From: Citricoccus sp. K5
Lineage (GTDB): Bacteria > Actinomycetota > Actinomycetes > Actinomycetales > Micrococcaceae
NCBI RefSeq assembly: GCF_902506195.1
Contig: NZ_LR732817.1
Location: 3,680,612 to 3,744,611, forward strand
Direction: 5' to 3'
DNA length: 64,000 nt
Shown here: one piece after another, positions 17,914-26,607 of the stretch
Layout: each line of letters starts with the position of its first letter
Position numbering within the stretch: position 1 is the stretch's first letter
Translations under genes and position numbers: made by a program
Notes under the pieces: model-generated
What the model was told of the DNA's origin: nothing
Databases searched by the model: none
Seen by the model: only the letters and a program-made list of their open reading frames with translations

Positions 17914-19578
17914 ATGAATGATGATGAAGAACTCGCCATGTGGAGTGAGGTAATGCCCCTAGGTGATCTGCTGGTGCGTTCCGCCCACCAGGCACCCGAT
18001 CGTGATGCGCTGGTCCTGCCCGGGCAGCGTTACACGCATGCAGAGCTGTTCGCCCGGGCGGTCGGGGTGGCCCGCAGCCTGTTGTCTCTGGGGGTGCGCC
18101 GCGGGGACCACGTGGGGATCCTGGGCCACAACGGCATCGAATTCATCGAGAGCGTCTTCGGGGTTGCTCTGATGGGGGGAGTGGCCGTTCCTGTCAATGC
18201 TCGGCATCGGACCGATGAGCTCGACCACATCGCCGAGAACGCCGATCTGGTCGGTTTCCTTACGCTCGGCTCATCCCCCGGGGCCTATCTGGACTTCCCG
18301 AATGTCCTGGCCCAGGCCTTGGACGGCCTGGATGCACAAACCGATGTGCAGAGTCTGCGTCTCCCCCGCCATCCTCGGTTGAGGTTCGTCGTCGCCATGA
18401 ACGGTGAGGCCGGACCGGGCCTGATGAGCCGGAGTGAGTTCGACGAGTTTGCGGGACGGACCGACTTGATGCAGGTCCACCGCTCCCGGGCCTCCGTGCG
18501 CGTCCGAGACGCCGCGATGCTGCTCTACACCTCCGGCACCACGGCCCACCCCAAGGGGTGCGTCCTCAGCCATGAGGCGCTCACGCGGGGTGCTGTGCAC
18601 CGTGCTCGCCATCGCTACGGCGCCGGTGGCCCTGACGTTACCTGGGGCGCTGGCCCCCTCTACCACATCGGAAGCCTGAGTCCCTTCCTCGGCTCGATCG
18701 GCGCCTGCGGCACTTACGTCACGGACACGTATTTTGATGTCGACCGGGCGGTCGACCTCATGGCACAAGAGGGAGTCACGGTGGCGTTCCCGTGGTTTCC
18801 GGCCATCATGCAACCCATGCTGGATCACCCGCGGTTCGACGCCCGGGCGCTGCCGCACCTGCGGTCCATCCTCGTCATCGGCCCCCGCCCCCTCATCGAA
18901 CAAGTGCAACAAACCTTTCCACACGCCGAGATGCTCGCGGCGTGCGGTATGACCGAGGCAGCTGGGATCTACGCACTCAGCGATCGGCTGGAGAGCGTTG
19001 AGGAACGCTCGGAAGCTCAAGGCAAGGCGGTCCCCGGTATTGAGCTGCGCATTGTGGACATCGCCACCGGTGAAGACCTTCCCGACGGGCAGATGGGAGA
19101 GATGCTGATCCGCGGATACTGCGTGATGACGGAGTACTACCGCGACCCCGCCAAGACGGCCGAAACCCTCAGCGCGGATGGGTGGTTACGCACCGGAGAC
19201 CTCTACAGCCGCACCCCTGACGGGAGAGTGGTGTTCCACGGTCGCCTCAAGGACATGCTCAAGATCGGTGGCGAGAACGTGGCCACTATCGAGATCGAGT
19301 CCTTCCTATGTCGCCACCCCGCAGTCCGCATGGCCTCCGTGGTGGGGCGCCCGGACAGTCGCCTGGATGAAGTGGCGGTCGCCTTCGTGGAAGTGGAGCC
19401 AGGTCAGCACCTCACAGAAGACGAACTTCTCGATTTCTGCCGAGGAAAGATCTCCAGCTACAAGATCCCCGCCGAAGTGCACTTCCTCGGAAGTGAGGAG
19501 TGGCCGATGTCGACCACCAAGATCAACAAGCGAGGATTGCGCGCCCGCCTGGAAGACTCCAAGGTCGGTTCCGCATGA
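17914..19578 (+). CDS. AMP-forming acyl-CoA synthetase
   Basis: This 554-residue ANL-superfamily ligase has the P-loop TSGTTAHPKG at 206-215 (Ala in place of the usual second Gly), the AACGMTEA motif, a WLRTGDLY hinge and an intact A10 lysine in STTKINKRGL near the C-terminus. It should convert a free acid, ATP and CoA to acyl-CoA, AMP and PPi. The start has AAGGAGG 9 bp upstream. It heads a three-gene rightward operon: its stop overlaps the AhpD-like gene by 4 bp, and the TetR gene follows. Unlike the synthetase at 15281, its catalytic lysine is present, so it may be the working activator for both operons. Confidence 0.9.
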   Translation: MNDDEELAMWSEVMPLGDLLVRSAHQAPDRDALVLPGQRYTHAELFARAVGVARSLLSLGVRRGDHVGILGHNGIEFIESVFGVALMGGVAVPVNARHRTDELDHIAENADLVGFLTLGSSPGAYLDFPNVLAQALDGLDAQTDVQSLRLPRHPRLRFVVAMNGEAGPGLMSRSEFDEFAGRTDLMQVHRSRASVRVRDAAMLLYTSGTTAHPKGCVLSHEALTRGAVHRARHRYGAGGPDVTWGAGPLYHIGSLSPFLGSIGACGTYVTDTYFDVDRAVDLMAQEGVTVAFPWFPAIMQPMLDHPRFDARALPHLRSILVIGPRPLIEQVQQTFPHAEMLAACGMTEAAGIYALSDRLESVEERSEAQGKAVPGIELRIVDIATGEDLPDGQMGEMLIRGYCVMTEYYRDPAKTAETLSADGWLRTGDLYSRTPDGRVVFHGRLKDMLKIGGENVATIEIESFLCRHPAVRMASVVGRPDSRLDEVAVAFVEVEPGQHLTEDELLDFCRGKISSYKIPAEVHFLGSEEWPMSTTKINKRGLRARLEDSKVGSA

Positions 19579-20300
19579 GTCCTGGACTTAGTCTCGAGCA
19601 GCTCAGGGAAGACGCGGAGTTCCTGCTGCAGGGGGCACCCCCCGGCAGTCCCCTGCCGCCACTGACGGCGGCATTCATCCAGTACGCCACGAGGGTGTCC
19701 GTGTCCGTGCTGGATGTGGACGCGGCCCGACCCTTCGCCGAGGAGTGCCTGGACCACGGGGCCACGCCCGAACAGCTGCACGAAGTGCTCACATTGGTGG
19801 CCGGCCTGGGAGTGCACTCCTTCATGGAAGGCTCCCAAAGTCTGGTCGAGCTCGCTCAGGAACGGGGGATCCATCCGGCCACCGAGGCTCAGGCTGCTAG
19901 CGAACTGGTGGAGACGTGGACGGGGGGAGGGGCCTACTGGGAAACCTTTGACGGGTACGTTCCCGGGTTCCTGGACGCGCTGGCCCAGAGTTCACCCTCG
20001 GCACTGGAAGGCTTCATGATGATTGGAGCCCTCCCAGGGAAGACCCGCACCGTTCCTGCCGTGACCAAGGAGCTGATCTCCATCGCCGTGGACGCCATGC
20101 CCATGCACCGGTACATGCCGGGATTGGCCCTGCACGTTCACAACGCTCTTGAACTAGGGGCTGGATCCACGGAGATTCTCTCAGCCATCGACCTGGCTAA
20201 GGCAACTCCGGGCCACCGGGGCGTCCCGGCCCGCGGCGCCGCGGCGGCTATGACTCAGCGCCCCTCCACCGCTGCTCAAGCGGCCATAACGAACAGGTAG
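19575..20300 (+). CDS. Carboxymuconolactone decarboxylase/AhpD-like protein without redox cysteines
   Basis: This 241-residue all-helical protein appears to contain two CMD-type helical repeats, near residues 30-90 and 130-205. The second includes the typical KELISIAVDA segment and a conserved HVHNALELGA stretch. AhpD-type members carry a CxxC pair after the Glu-containing helix, but here the position reads MPMHRYM, so peroxidase or disulfide chemistry is unlikely and a lyase or binding role is more plausible. The ATG lies within the preceding stop (ATGA), so it is translationally coupled to the acyl-CoA synthetase. Similar proteins often accompany acyl-CoA ligases in actinobacterial catabolic operons. 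Confidence 0.75.
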   Translation: MSPGLSLEQLREDAEFLLQGAPPGSPLPPLTAAFIQYATRVSVSVLDVDAARPFAEECLDHGATPEQLHEVLTLVAGLGVHSFMEGSQSLVELAQERGIHPATEAQAASELVETWTGGGAYWETFDGYVPGFLDALAQSSPSALEGFMMIGALPGKTRTVPAVTKELISIAVDAMPMHRYMPGLALHVHNALELGAGSTEILSAIDLAKATPGHRGVPARGAAAAMTQRPSTAAQAAITNR

Positions 20301-20311
20301 TATCGAAATCT

Positions 20312-21010
20312 ATGTCGAAGACAGCAACCCGGGCGGCCAGCAGCGGAATGAGCCAGAGGCGAGAGCTGGCCATCAAGGAAGGCAACTCTGCCTACCTCAA
20401 GAAGCGTGCCGAACTCCTTAGGACGGCTGCCGAGGTCTTCAATGAGCAAGGGTACGAGTCCACGACCCTGAATGACGTCGCCGATAGGTTCGGCACTGAC
20501 AGGGCCAGCCTTTACTATTACGTGGCCAGTAAGGAAGAGCTCTTTCAGGAGGTCTTCCAGAGCTCGGTGCAGGGAGTTCTCGAGGACAACCTCAGGGAAG
20601 CTCAACGAATTGAACGCCTTGACGTCACCGCTCGAGAGAAGCTTTCCCTGCTTCTCCAAGTGCAGTTGAACTCCTATGCAGAGAACTATCCTTATGTGTA
20701 TATATACATAAGCGAGGACATGGGGAAAGTGGCTTTTCAGTCAACCCCCTGGGCCCAGGACATGCTGGCGAAAACCAGGGCCTTCACGTCAATAGTCCGG
20801 CAGATCTTGGAGAACGGCGTCGAGGAGGGGGAATTCCGTTCGGACGTCCCCCCCGCGCTGATGTCTCGAGGGTTCTTCGGCATGATCAACTGGACTCACC
20901 GGTGGTTCAATCCCAAGACCGGTGCATACTCTGCCGAACAAGTAGCACGGGGCTTCTCGCAGATCTTCTTCGACGGCGTCGCTCCCCGCCCCGGCGACAG
21001 CCCGGCGTAG
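20312..21010 (+). CDS. TetR-family transcriptional regulator
   Basis: This 232-residue regulator has an N-terminal helix-turn-helix at about residues 30-82, with VFNEQGYESTTLNDVADRFGTDRASLYYYVASKEELF-like spacing typical of TetR, and a ligand domain ending in the GFFGMINWTHRWF segment common to acyl-CoA-sensing members. It is the last gene of the acyl-CoA synthetase operon, 11 bp after the AhpD-like gene. It probably represses the divergent promoter through the GTCAAC-N6-GTTGAC palindromes and is relieved by an acyl-CoA ligand. Both points are inference from position and repeat distribution. Confidence 0.88.
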   Translation: MSKTATRAASSGMSQRRELAIKEGNSAYLKKRAELLRTAAEVFNEQGYESTTLNDVADRFGTDRASLYYYVASKEELFQEVFQSSVQGVLEDNLREAQRIERLDVTAREKLSLLLQVQLNSYAENYPYVYIYISEDMGKVAFQSTPWAQDMLAKTRAFTSIVRQILENGVEEGEFRSDVPPALMSRGFFGMINWTHRWFNPKTGAYSAEQVARGFSQIFFDGVAPRPGDSPA

Positions 21011-21469
21011 GAGAGCCCGACCGCGGCTTGATACCCGGTGCAGGGAGAAGCCCTCAGTGGGGGCACTGAGCGCTTTCGGCGAACAGGGGCATCCGCGTTG
21101 AGCCACCTCCGGTGCCCCTGTAGGGGCCACGCATTACGGGCCGTGCGCGCTTATTGCCCGGCCCCACCCCTCTGCCCCGTGTCGCAGGGGGGCTCGTCTG
21201 ATTGGCCGGTCTGACAGTTGGGGCCTGACCGCCAAGCTCACGCCTACCCCTCCCATGAACACCGCAACAGACGCGCTGGCCCGCCTGCGACGCGCCCGAC
21301 ATGGCCACGGCATCGTCCGGTCCTGCACCCCGGCGGTCAGGTCTCATAGGCACGGGATCCTAGTGTGGCAAGCTGCGGGCCCATTGCCGACTGAGCGATT
21401 GCAGCATGCCCGGTCACTGTCGGGGACCATCTCCGTGGCCGGTCGCCGTCACCGGCTATAGAAAAATCG
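21011..21469. other. Intergenic stretch before the IS1634-family element
   Basis: About 460 bp between the TetR gene and the left copy of the direct repeat holds no gene I can support. Open frames on both strands lack any recognisable domain or ribosome site. Confidence 0.6.
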
Positions 21470-21552
21470 AGGGATGACCTCTCGATCCGGCCGCATTTGT
21501 CCGCCAGTCAACTAAAGCGTTGACAAGATGGCGGTCCGGCATCAGTATGGAA
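21470..21552. repeat. Left copy of the 83-bp direct repeat (long target duplication)
   Basis: This 83-bp segment is repeated without any difference at 23225-23307, on the other side of the transposase-bearing element. IS1634-family elements are known for making very long and variable target duplications, which explains it. The segment contains a GTCAAC-N6-GTTGAC palindrome. Confidence 0.9.
21507..21524. promoter_or_regulatory. TetR-type operator, left repeat copy
   Basis: GTCAAC-TAAAGC-GTTGAC is the same core and spacing as the two dyads at 17823-17867. It lies inside the duplicated 83-bp segment and so was originally a single site upstream of the downstream acyl-CoA catabolic genes. Confidence 0.6.
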
Positions 21553-23224
21553 CCCGACTTGGCTCACTCTTCGGTGATTCGGTCGCTTTGGGCTCATAGT
21601 TCCGCGTGATTCCGGGGTTCTTGGTCGCGGGGTGGGGCACTAGCCGGGGTGGTTCTAGGCTGTTGAGGGTGTACATCCGGCAGGTGAAGACGAGCTCCGG
21701 GGCGACCGCGGTGCAGATCGCGCAGAAGCGCCACGGCAAGCGGGAGATCCTTGAACACCTCGGGTCGGCCCACGACGAGGTGACCCTGGCCGCGCTGGAA
21801 CAGGTGGCGCGGGAGAAAATCCAGGCCGGGCAGATGGCTTTCGACCTCGACCTGCACACCGATGACACCACCACGGCCCCCGCCAAAGGCGTGGATGCCG
21901 GTGGCGGGCTGGTGCTGCACGGGACCCGACCCAGGGTGCTGTGGGAAGTGCTGGAGCAGGCCTACGAGAGGATCGGATTCACCGGCGCCGTGAACGACGA
22001 GGTCCTCAAGCAACTGGTGCTGGCCCGGGTGATCGAACCAACCTCGAAGCTGGACTCTCTGCGGGTGTTGGCCGAGCTGAACGTGGAGAACGTGCCTTCC
22101 TATGCCACGCTCAAGCGCCATCTGGCCCGCTGCGTTCCTGACAACTGGCGGGACCTGCTCTCCTCGGCGGCCTACCGGTTCGCCGCAGACGGTGGCGCGG
22201 TCAGCGTGTGCCTATACGACGTGACGACCCTGTATTTCGAGGCCGACGAGGAAGACGAACTACGCAAGTCAGGGTTCTCCAAAGAACGCCGGATCGACCC
22301 CCAGATCCTCGTCGGACTGCTGGTCGACCGGCACGGGTTCCCGCTGGAGCTGCACTTCTTCGAGGGCAACAAGGCCGAGACCCGGACCATGATCCCCGTG
22401 TTGGACGCCTTCCGGGATCGCCACCAGGTGCAGGACATGCTGGTGGTGGCTGATGCCGGCATGCTCTCCTGGGCGAACATCCAGGCCCTGGAGGAGGCCG
22501 GATACCAGTACATCGTCGGCTCGAGGAACGCCAAGGCCCCCATGGACCTGGCCAAGACGTTCGCCACGACGGGCAACCACTTCGCCGATGGCCAGGTCAT
22601 CGAGACCACCACTGAGTTGAAGAAGGGCACCGAGTCCTCACGGCGGCGCGCGGTCTGGCAGTACCGGCTGGCCCGCGAACACCGCGACCGGCGCAACCAC
22701 ACGTTGCAGGTCCAGCGGGCCGAGGACATCGCCGCCGGCCGCAAGGCCCAGCGCAAGGCTCGGTTCCTAACCACGGGCCAGCGAAAGTCCCTGACCGTGG
22801 ACTATGAGGCGGCCAAGGCCGCCGAGCAGCTCTTCGGGCTCAAGGGCTACGTGATGAACACCAGCATGAAGGTACTCTCCGGGGCCGAGGTCGTGGCTGC
22901 CTATCACTCACTGTTCGAGGTCGAGGCCTCATTCCGGATGGCCAAATCCGACCTGCGGGCCCGCCCGATCTTCCACCACACCCGGGATGCGATCGAGGCC
23001 CACCTGACCATTGTGTTCTGCGCCCTGGCCGTAGGCCGACACCTCCAGACGGCCACCGGAATGAGCCTGCGCCGGATCATCAAGACACTCCAACCCCTCC
23101 GAGAGGGCCTGGTCGAGATCAACGGGACCATCGCCACCATCCCCGCAGCCCTCACCCCCGAAGCCAAGGAAATCCTCAAGACCCTGCCCGAAAAATCAGG
23201 GCACTAGGAATGAGCCAAGTCGGG
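21553..23224 (+). mobile_element. IS1634-family insertion sequence (IS4 superfamily), complete
   Basis: The 1672-bp element has 14-bp terminal inverted repeats CCCGACTTGGCTCA (21553-21566 and complement at 23211-23224), one transposase gene filling it, and an 83-bp direct repeat directly outside both ends. The intact gene, intact ends and identical duplications indicate a recent insertion that could still be active. Confidence 0.92.
21669..23207 (+). CDS. IS1634-family transposase
   Basis: This transposase of about 512 residues is of the IS4-superfamily DDE type. The first Asp is in CLYDVTTLYF, the second in VADAGMLSW, and the Glu is in the YHSLFEVEASFRMAKSDL segment, which corresponds to the Y-x2-R-x3-E-x6-K-like signature of the family. 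It catalyses cut-and-paste movement of the surrounding element. The GTG at 21669, giving VYIRQVKTSSG, is preferred because this is where family members usually begin; an in-frame GTG at 21606 would add 21 residues. No frameshift or internal stop is present. Confidence 0.9.
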   Translation: MYIRQVKTSSGATAVQIAQKRHGKREILEHLGSAHDEVTLAALEQVAREKIQAGQMAFDLDLHTDDTTTAPAKGVDAGGGLVLHGTRPRVLWEVLEQAYERIGFTGAVNDEVLKQLVLARVIEPTSKLDSLRVLAELNVENVPSYATLKRHLARCVPDNWRDLLSSAAYRFAADGGAVSVCLYDVTTLYFEADEEDELRKSGFSKERRIDPQILVGLLVDRHGFPLELHFFEGNKAETRTMIPVLDAFRDRHQVQDMLVVADAGMLSWANIQALEEAGYQYIVGSRNAKAPMDLAKTFATTGNHFADGQVIETTTELKKGTESSRRRAVWQYRLAREHRDRRNHTLQVQRAEDIAAGRKAQRKARFLTTGQRKSLTVDYEAAKAAEQLFGLKGYVMNTSMKVLSGAEVVAAYHSLFEVEASFRMAKSDLRARPIFHHTRDAIEAHLTIVFCALAVGRHLQTATGMSLRRIIKTLQPLREGLVEINGTIATIPAALTPEAKEILKTLPEKSGH

Positions 23225-23307
23225 AGGGATGACCTCTCGATCCGGCCGCATTTGTCCGCCAGTCAACTAAAGCGTTGACAAGATGGCGGTCCGGCATCAG
23301 TATGGAA
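23225..23307. repeat. Right copy of the 83-bp direct repeat
   Basis: This copy is identical to 21470-21552 and directly adjoins the right inverted repeat of the insertion sequence. It again carries the GTCAAC-N6-GTTGAC dyad (23262-23279), now placed in front of the truncated acyl-CoA dehydrogenase and the operon after it. Confidence 0.9.
23262..23279. promoter_or_regulatory. TetR-type operator, right repeat copy
   Basis: This is the second copy of GTCAAC-TAAAGC-GTTGAC, created by the insertion. It is the copy that remains upstream of the rightward catabolic operon beginning with the SDR gene at 23655, so that operon may belong to the same TetR regulon. Confidence 0.6.
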
Positions 23308-23331
23308 GGCGTCAGTACCCAATCAGTACCA

Positions 23332-23616
23332 ATGTTGCTGACTGCGGGTGAGAAGCACCGACCCGGGCGAACCAAAGCAGGACGAGGAGCCTTCGGCGTG
23401 TCCCATGCAACCCTGGCCAAGGCCACCACGACCTCGCTGGCACAGGAATCCGCCGTTGCGGGCCGGGTCCTGATGGGAGGCAATGGCATCCTGTCCGGAC
23501 ACGAAATGGCCCGGCTCTTCAACGACGTCAAGATCTTCTACACCTACGAGGGCACCTACGAGATCAACGCCCTCATCGTGGGCCGAGCTGTCACCGGCGT
23601 GTCTGCCTTCGTCTGA
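23332..23616 (+). pseudogene. C-terminal remnant of an acyl-CoA dehydrogenase
   Basis: From about 23399 the frame encodes the last 70 or so residues of a glutaryl-CoA-dehydrogenase-like acyl-CoA dehydrogenase: SHATLAKATTTSL, then MGGNGIL, then YTYEGTYEINALIVGRA with the conserved YEGT loop near the FAD/substrate site, ending in TGVSAFV. The first 300 or so residues are absent, and the 67 bp before the homology look unrelated. The deletion is separate from the IS insertion, because the IS sits in the non-coding sequence upstream. The piece cannot be catalytic. Confidence 0.8.
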
Positions 23617-23654
23617 GCGCTATCCTTCCCCACCCCTATAGATAGGAACCCTTC

Positions 23655-24413
23655 ATGGACATCAACAACTCTTCGGCTCTGGTCACCGGCGCTGCTTCCG
23701 GTCTGGGCGCGGCGACCGCTGCGATGCTCGCCGCCCGCGGCGTGCGTGTGATTGGTGTCGACCTGCCCGCGGGTATCAGCAAGGCGCCGGCCGTGGAGGG
23801 CGTCACATATGTGCCCGCGGACGTGACGGATGCTGAGCAGGTGCGTGCCGCGGTCGCGGCCGCCGGCGAGGCCGGGCCGCTGCGCATGGCGGTGAACTGT
23901 GCCGGCATCGCTCCGTCGGCCCGGATCCTAGGGCGGAATGGCTCCCACGATCTGGGAATGTTCGAGACCGTGGTACGGGTCAACCTCATCGGGACGTTCA
24001 CCGTGATGACCCTGGCCGCGGAGGCCATGGCACAGACTGATCCCGTCGATGAGGACGTGCAGCGTGGGCTGATCGTGAACACCGCCTCGGTCGCCGCCTT
24101 CGAGGGCCAGGTCGGCCAAGCGGCCTACGCAGCGTCCAAGGGCGGGGTGCACAGCCTGACCATCACCGCCGCTCGCGACCTGGCCAGTTTCGGCATCCGG
24201 GTGAACACGATCGCCCCGGGCATCCTGGAAACCCCCATGCTCGCCACCGTCGGCGAGGACTACCGGGCCGGCCTGGCCGCCGGGGTGCCCTTCCCTGCCC
24301 GGCTCGGCCGGCCCGAGGAGTACGCCCAACTGGTGGGCTCGCTCCTGGACAGCGACTACCTCAACGGGGCCACCGTGCGCCTGGACGGTGCCCTGCGCAT
24401 GGCCCCGCGCTGA
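23655..24413 (+). CDS. SDR-family 3-hydroxyacyl-CoA dehydrogenase (type II-like)
   Basis: This 252-residue short-chain dehydrogenase has the NAD-binding TGAASGLG at residues 11-18, an NCAGIA segment at 81-86, and the catalytic Ser145, Tyr158 and Lys162 (YAASK). The conserved GQVGQAAYAASKGG and ETPM segments match the HSD10/type II 3-hydroxyacyl-CoA dehydrogenase group, which oxidises 3-hydroxyacyl-CoA, including 2-methyl-branched forms, to 3-ketoacyl-CoA. The next gene is a thiolase, the logical following step. It is the first intact gene of the rightward operon after the insertion sequence. Confidence 0.85.
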   Translation: MDINNSSALVTGAASGLGAATAAMLAARGVRVIGVDLPAGISKAPAVEGVTYVPADVTDAEQVRAAVAAAGEAGPLRMAVNCAGIAPSARILGRNGSHDLGMFETVVRVNLIGTFTVMTLAAEAMAQTDPVDEDVQRGLIVNTASVAAFEGQVGQAAYAASKGGVHSLTITAARDLASFGIRVNTIAPGILETPMLATVGEDYRAGLAAGVPFPARLGRPEEYAQLVGSLLDSDYLNGATVRLDGALRMAPR

Positions 24414-24464
24414 GCCATCAGCGCCCGGCAAGACAACACACCATCACGTACCTGGAGGAATCCC

Positions 24465-25616
24465 ATGACTGAGGCCTACATCATCGACGCGGTCCGCACC
24501 CCCGTCGGGCGGCGCGGTAAGGGACTGGCGGGCGTGCATCCGCTGGACCTGGCGGCGGCGCCGATCGCCGAGCTCGTGGGACGCCAGGACATTGACTCGG
24601 CGGAGTATGACGAGGTGATCCTGGGCTGCATCGACCAGCTGGGCCCGCAGGCCATGGACATCGCCCGTAACGCCTGGCTCGCGGCCGGACTGTCCGAACA
24701 CGTCCCCGGGACGACGGTGGAGCGCCAGTGCGGGTCCGGCCAGCAGGCGATCCATTATGCCGCCCAGGCGGTGATGAGCGGGACGTCGGATCTGGTCGTG
24801 GCCGGCGGGGTGCAGTCGATGTCCGCGATCCCGCTGTCGGCGTCGAATCGGGCTGGGGCCGGGTTCGACGACCCGTTCACCGGGTCGGCGTGCTGGGCCG
24901 ACCGGTACGGGGGCCAGGAGATCTCCCAGTTCCGGGGCGCGGAGATGATGGCCACCCAGTGGGGCTTCCCCCGGGATCAACTGGAGGAGCTGGCGGTGAG
25001 CTCGCACGAGCGGGCCCTGGCCGCCCAGCGGGATGGTCGCTTCGAAAAGGAGATCGTGGCGGTGCCGGGGGCCCCGCAGGTCACCGCCGATGAGGGGCCA
25101 CGTGCCCCGGACCTTCAGAAGATGCGGTCGCTGGATCCAATCATCCCCGGTGGGCTGCACACCGCGGCGACCGCCTCGCAGATGTCCGACGCCGCCGCGG
25201 CCCTGCTGATCGCCTCGCCGGCCGCTGTGGAGCGGTACGGGCTCACGCCGCGGGCGCGGATCCACCACGTCTCGGCCCGGGGCGATGATCCGGTGATGAT
25301 GCTCTCGGCCCCGATCCGCGCCACAAAGTACGCCCTGGCCAAGACCGGGATGTTCCTGGACCAGATGGACGTGATCGAGATCAACGAGGCCTTCGCCGCC
25401 GTCGTGCTGGCCTGGCAGCGGGAACTGGACGCGGACATGGCCAGGGTGAACGTCAACGGCGGGGCGATGGCGTTGGGGCATCCGATCGGGGCCACCGGCG
25501 CCCGGCTGATGGTCTCGTTATTGCACGAGCTCGAACGGTCCGGGGGCCGGTACGGGCTGCAGACCATGTGCGAGGGCGGCGGTCAGGCCAACGTCACCAT
25601 CATCGAATGCCTCTAG
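24465..25616 (+). CDS. Acetyl-CoA C-acyltransferase (thiolase)
   Basis: This thiolase of 383 residues has the nucleophile Cys89 in the VERQCGSG segment, GHPIGATG with His339, and the second catalytic cysteine Cys369 in MCEGGGQ. It cleaves 3-ketoacyl-CoA with CoA to acetyl-CoA or propionyl-CoA plus a shortened acyl-CoA. The length is normal and all catalytic residues are present. A GGAGG site precedes the ATG. It directly follows the 3-hydroxyacyl-CoA dehydrogenase (51-bp gap), completing the last two steps of a beta-oxidation turn. Confidence 0.92.
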   Translation: MTEAYIIDAVRTPVGRRGKGLAGVHPLDLAAAPIAELVGRQDIDSAEYDEVILGCIDQLGPQAMDIARNAWLAAGLSEHVPGTTVERQCGSGQQAIHYAAQAVMSGTSDLVVAGGVQSMSAIPLSASNRAGAGFDDPFTGSACWADRYGGQEISQFRGAEMMATQWGFPRDQLEELAVSSHERALAAQRDGRFEKEIVAVPGAPQVTADEGPRAPDLQKMRSLDPIIPGGLHTAATASQMSDAAAALLIASPAAVERYGLTPRARIHHVSARGDDPVMMLSAPIRATKYALAKTGMFLDQMDVIEINEAFAAVVLAWQRELDADMARVNVNGGAMALGHPIGATGARLMVSLLHELERSGGRYGLQTMCEGGGQANVTIIECL

Positions 25617-25713
25617 GGTCTCTCGTCGGGCGCGGCAGGCGCCGCCGTCGCGGCCCCGACCGCGCGATCGACATCGACCACTTACTCGACCAGAAGAACA
25701 GCAAAGGAAGACC

Positions 25714-26490
25714 GTGACACAGACTGAGAACACCCTGGCCGTCCGCGTCGAACACCGTCCCGGCGTCGTGCGTCTCGTCCTTCAGCGTCCCGCGGAGGGC
25801 AACGCCCTGAACCTGCAGATGGCCCGCGAGGCACTGACCGCCCTTCGCGCGGCCGAGGCCGACCCGAACGTCTACCTGCTGACACTGACGGGGGAGGGCC
25901 GGTTCTTCTGCGGCGGTGGCGATGTCAGGAGCATGGCTGCCCGTGAGCCCGAACTGCGACCGGAGTTCCTCAGCACCCTGGCCGAGGCCGCGCACGAGCT
26001 GGCCCTGGCCATGACGCAATCCCGGCTGCTCATCCTCGCAGGTGTCAACGGCATCGTGGCCGGCGCAGGACTGGGTCTCATGCTCAACTCGGACTGGGTC
26101 CTGGTGACCGAGGACGCGCCCTTGATGGCTGCCTATGCCAGGATCGGCCTGACCCCGGACACGGGCGTGTCCTACTGGTTGCCCCGGCTCGTCGGTCACC
26201 AGCGTGCCGTCGACCTGACCCTCGGGGGACGACGGCTCACCGGCTCCGAGGCCGTCGACTGGGGACTGGCGAACCGGTCCGTGCCGGCCGCAGAGTTCGC
26301 CCAACGACTGACTGAGACGGAGGACCGCTTCCTCCATGGCGCCCGGCACGCCCTCTTCCCCACTAAGCAGCTATTGCGCAGCGAGCATGATGGGTACGAG
26401 GCGCATCTGAAGGCCGAGTCCGCGAAGATCGCCGAACTCTCTGGCCACCCAGATTCGATCGAACTTGTGGACCGATTTGCTGGGAAGTGA
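25714..26490 (+). CDS. Enoyl-CoA hydratase/isomerase family protein
   Basis: This 258-residue crotonase-fold protein starts at a GTG with an AAAGGAAG ribosome site. The oxyanion-hole motifs are FCGGGDVRS near residue 67 and NGIVAGAGLGL near 112. The canonical two glutamates are not both evident (ARIGLTPDTGVSYWL in place of a PEIKLGI-like segment), which fits PaaG/PaaB-like isomerase or hydratase branches. It lies between the thiolase and an acyl-CoA dehydrogenase in the operon and could supply the hydration step of the same beta-oxidation turn. Confidence 0.85.
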   Translation: MTQTENTLAVRVEHRPGVVRLVLQRPAEGNALNLQMAREALTALRAAEADPNVYLLTLTGEGRFFCGGGDVRSMAAREPELRPEFLSTLAEAAHELALAMTQSRLLILAGVNGIVAGAGLGLMLNSDWVLVTEDAPLMAAYARIGLTPDTGVSYWLPRLVGHQRAVDLTLGGRRLTGSEAVDWGLANRSVPAAEFAQRLTETEDRFLHGARHALFPTKQLLRSEHDGYEAHLKAESAKIAELSGHPDSIELVDRFAGK

Positions 26491-26607
26491 CATCCCACCA
26501 CGACGCTAACCACCTGCCACCTAACAGCACCTACGTGCGGCAACCCGGGCGGAACCATCAAGCGGCATGCCCTCGTCGAACCTGCCCAATGAGGAAGGAC
26601 TGCAGTC

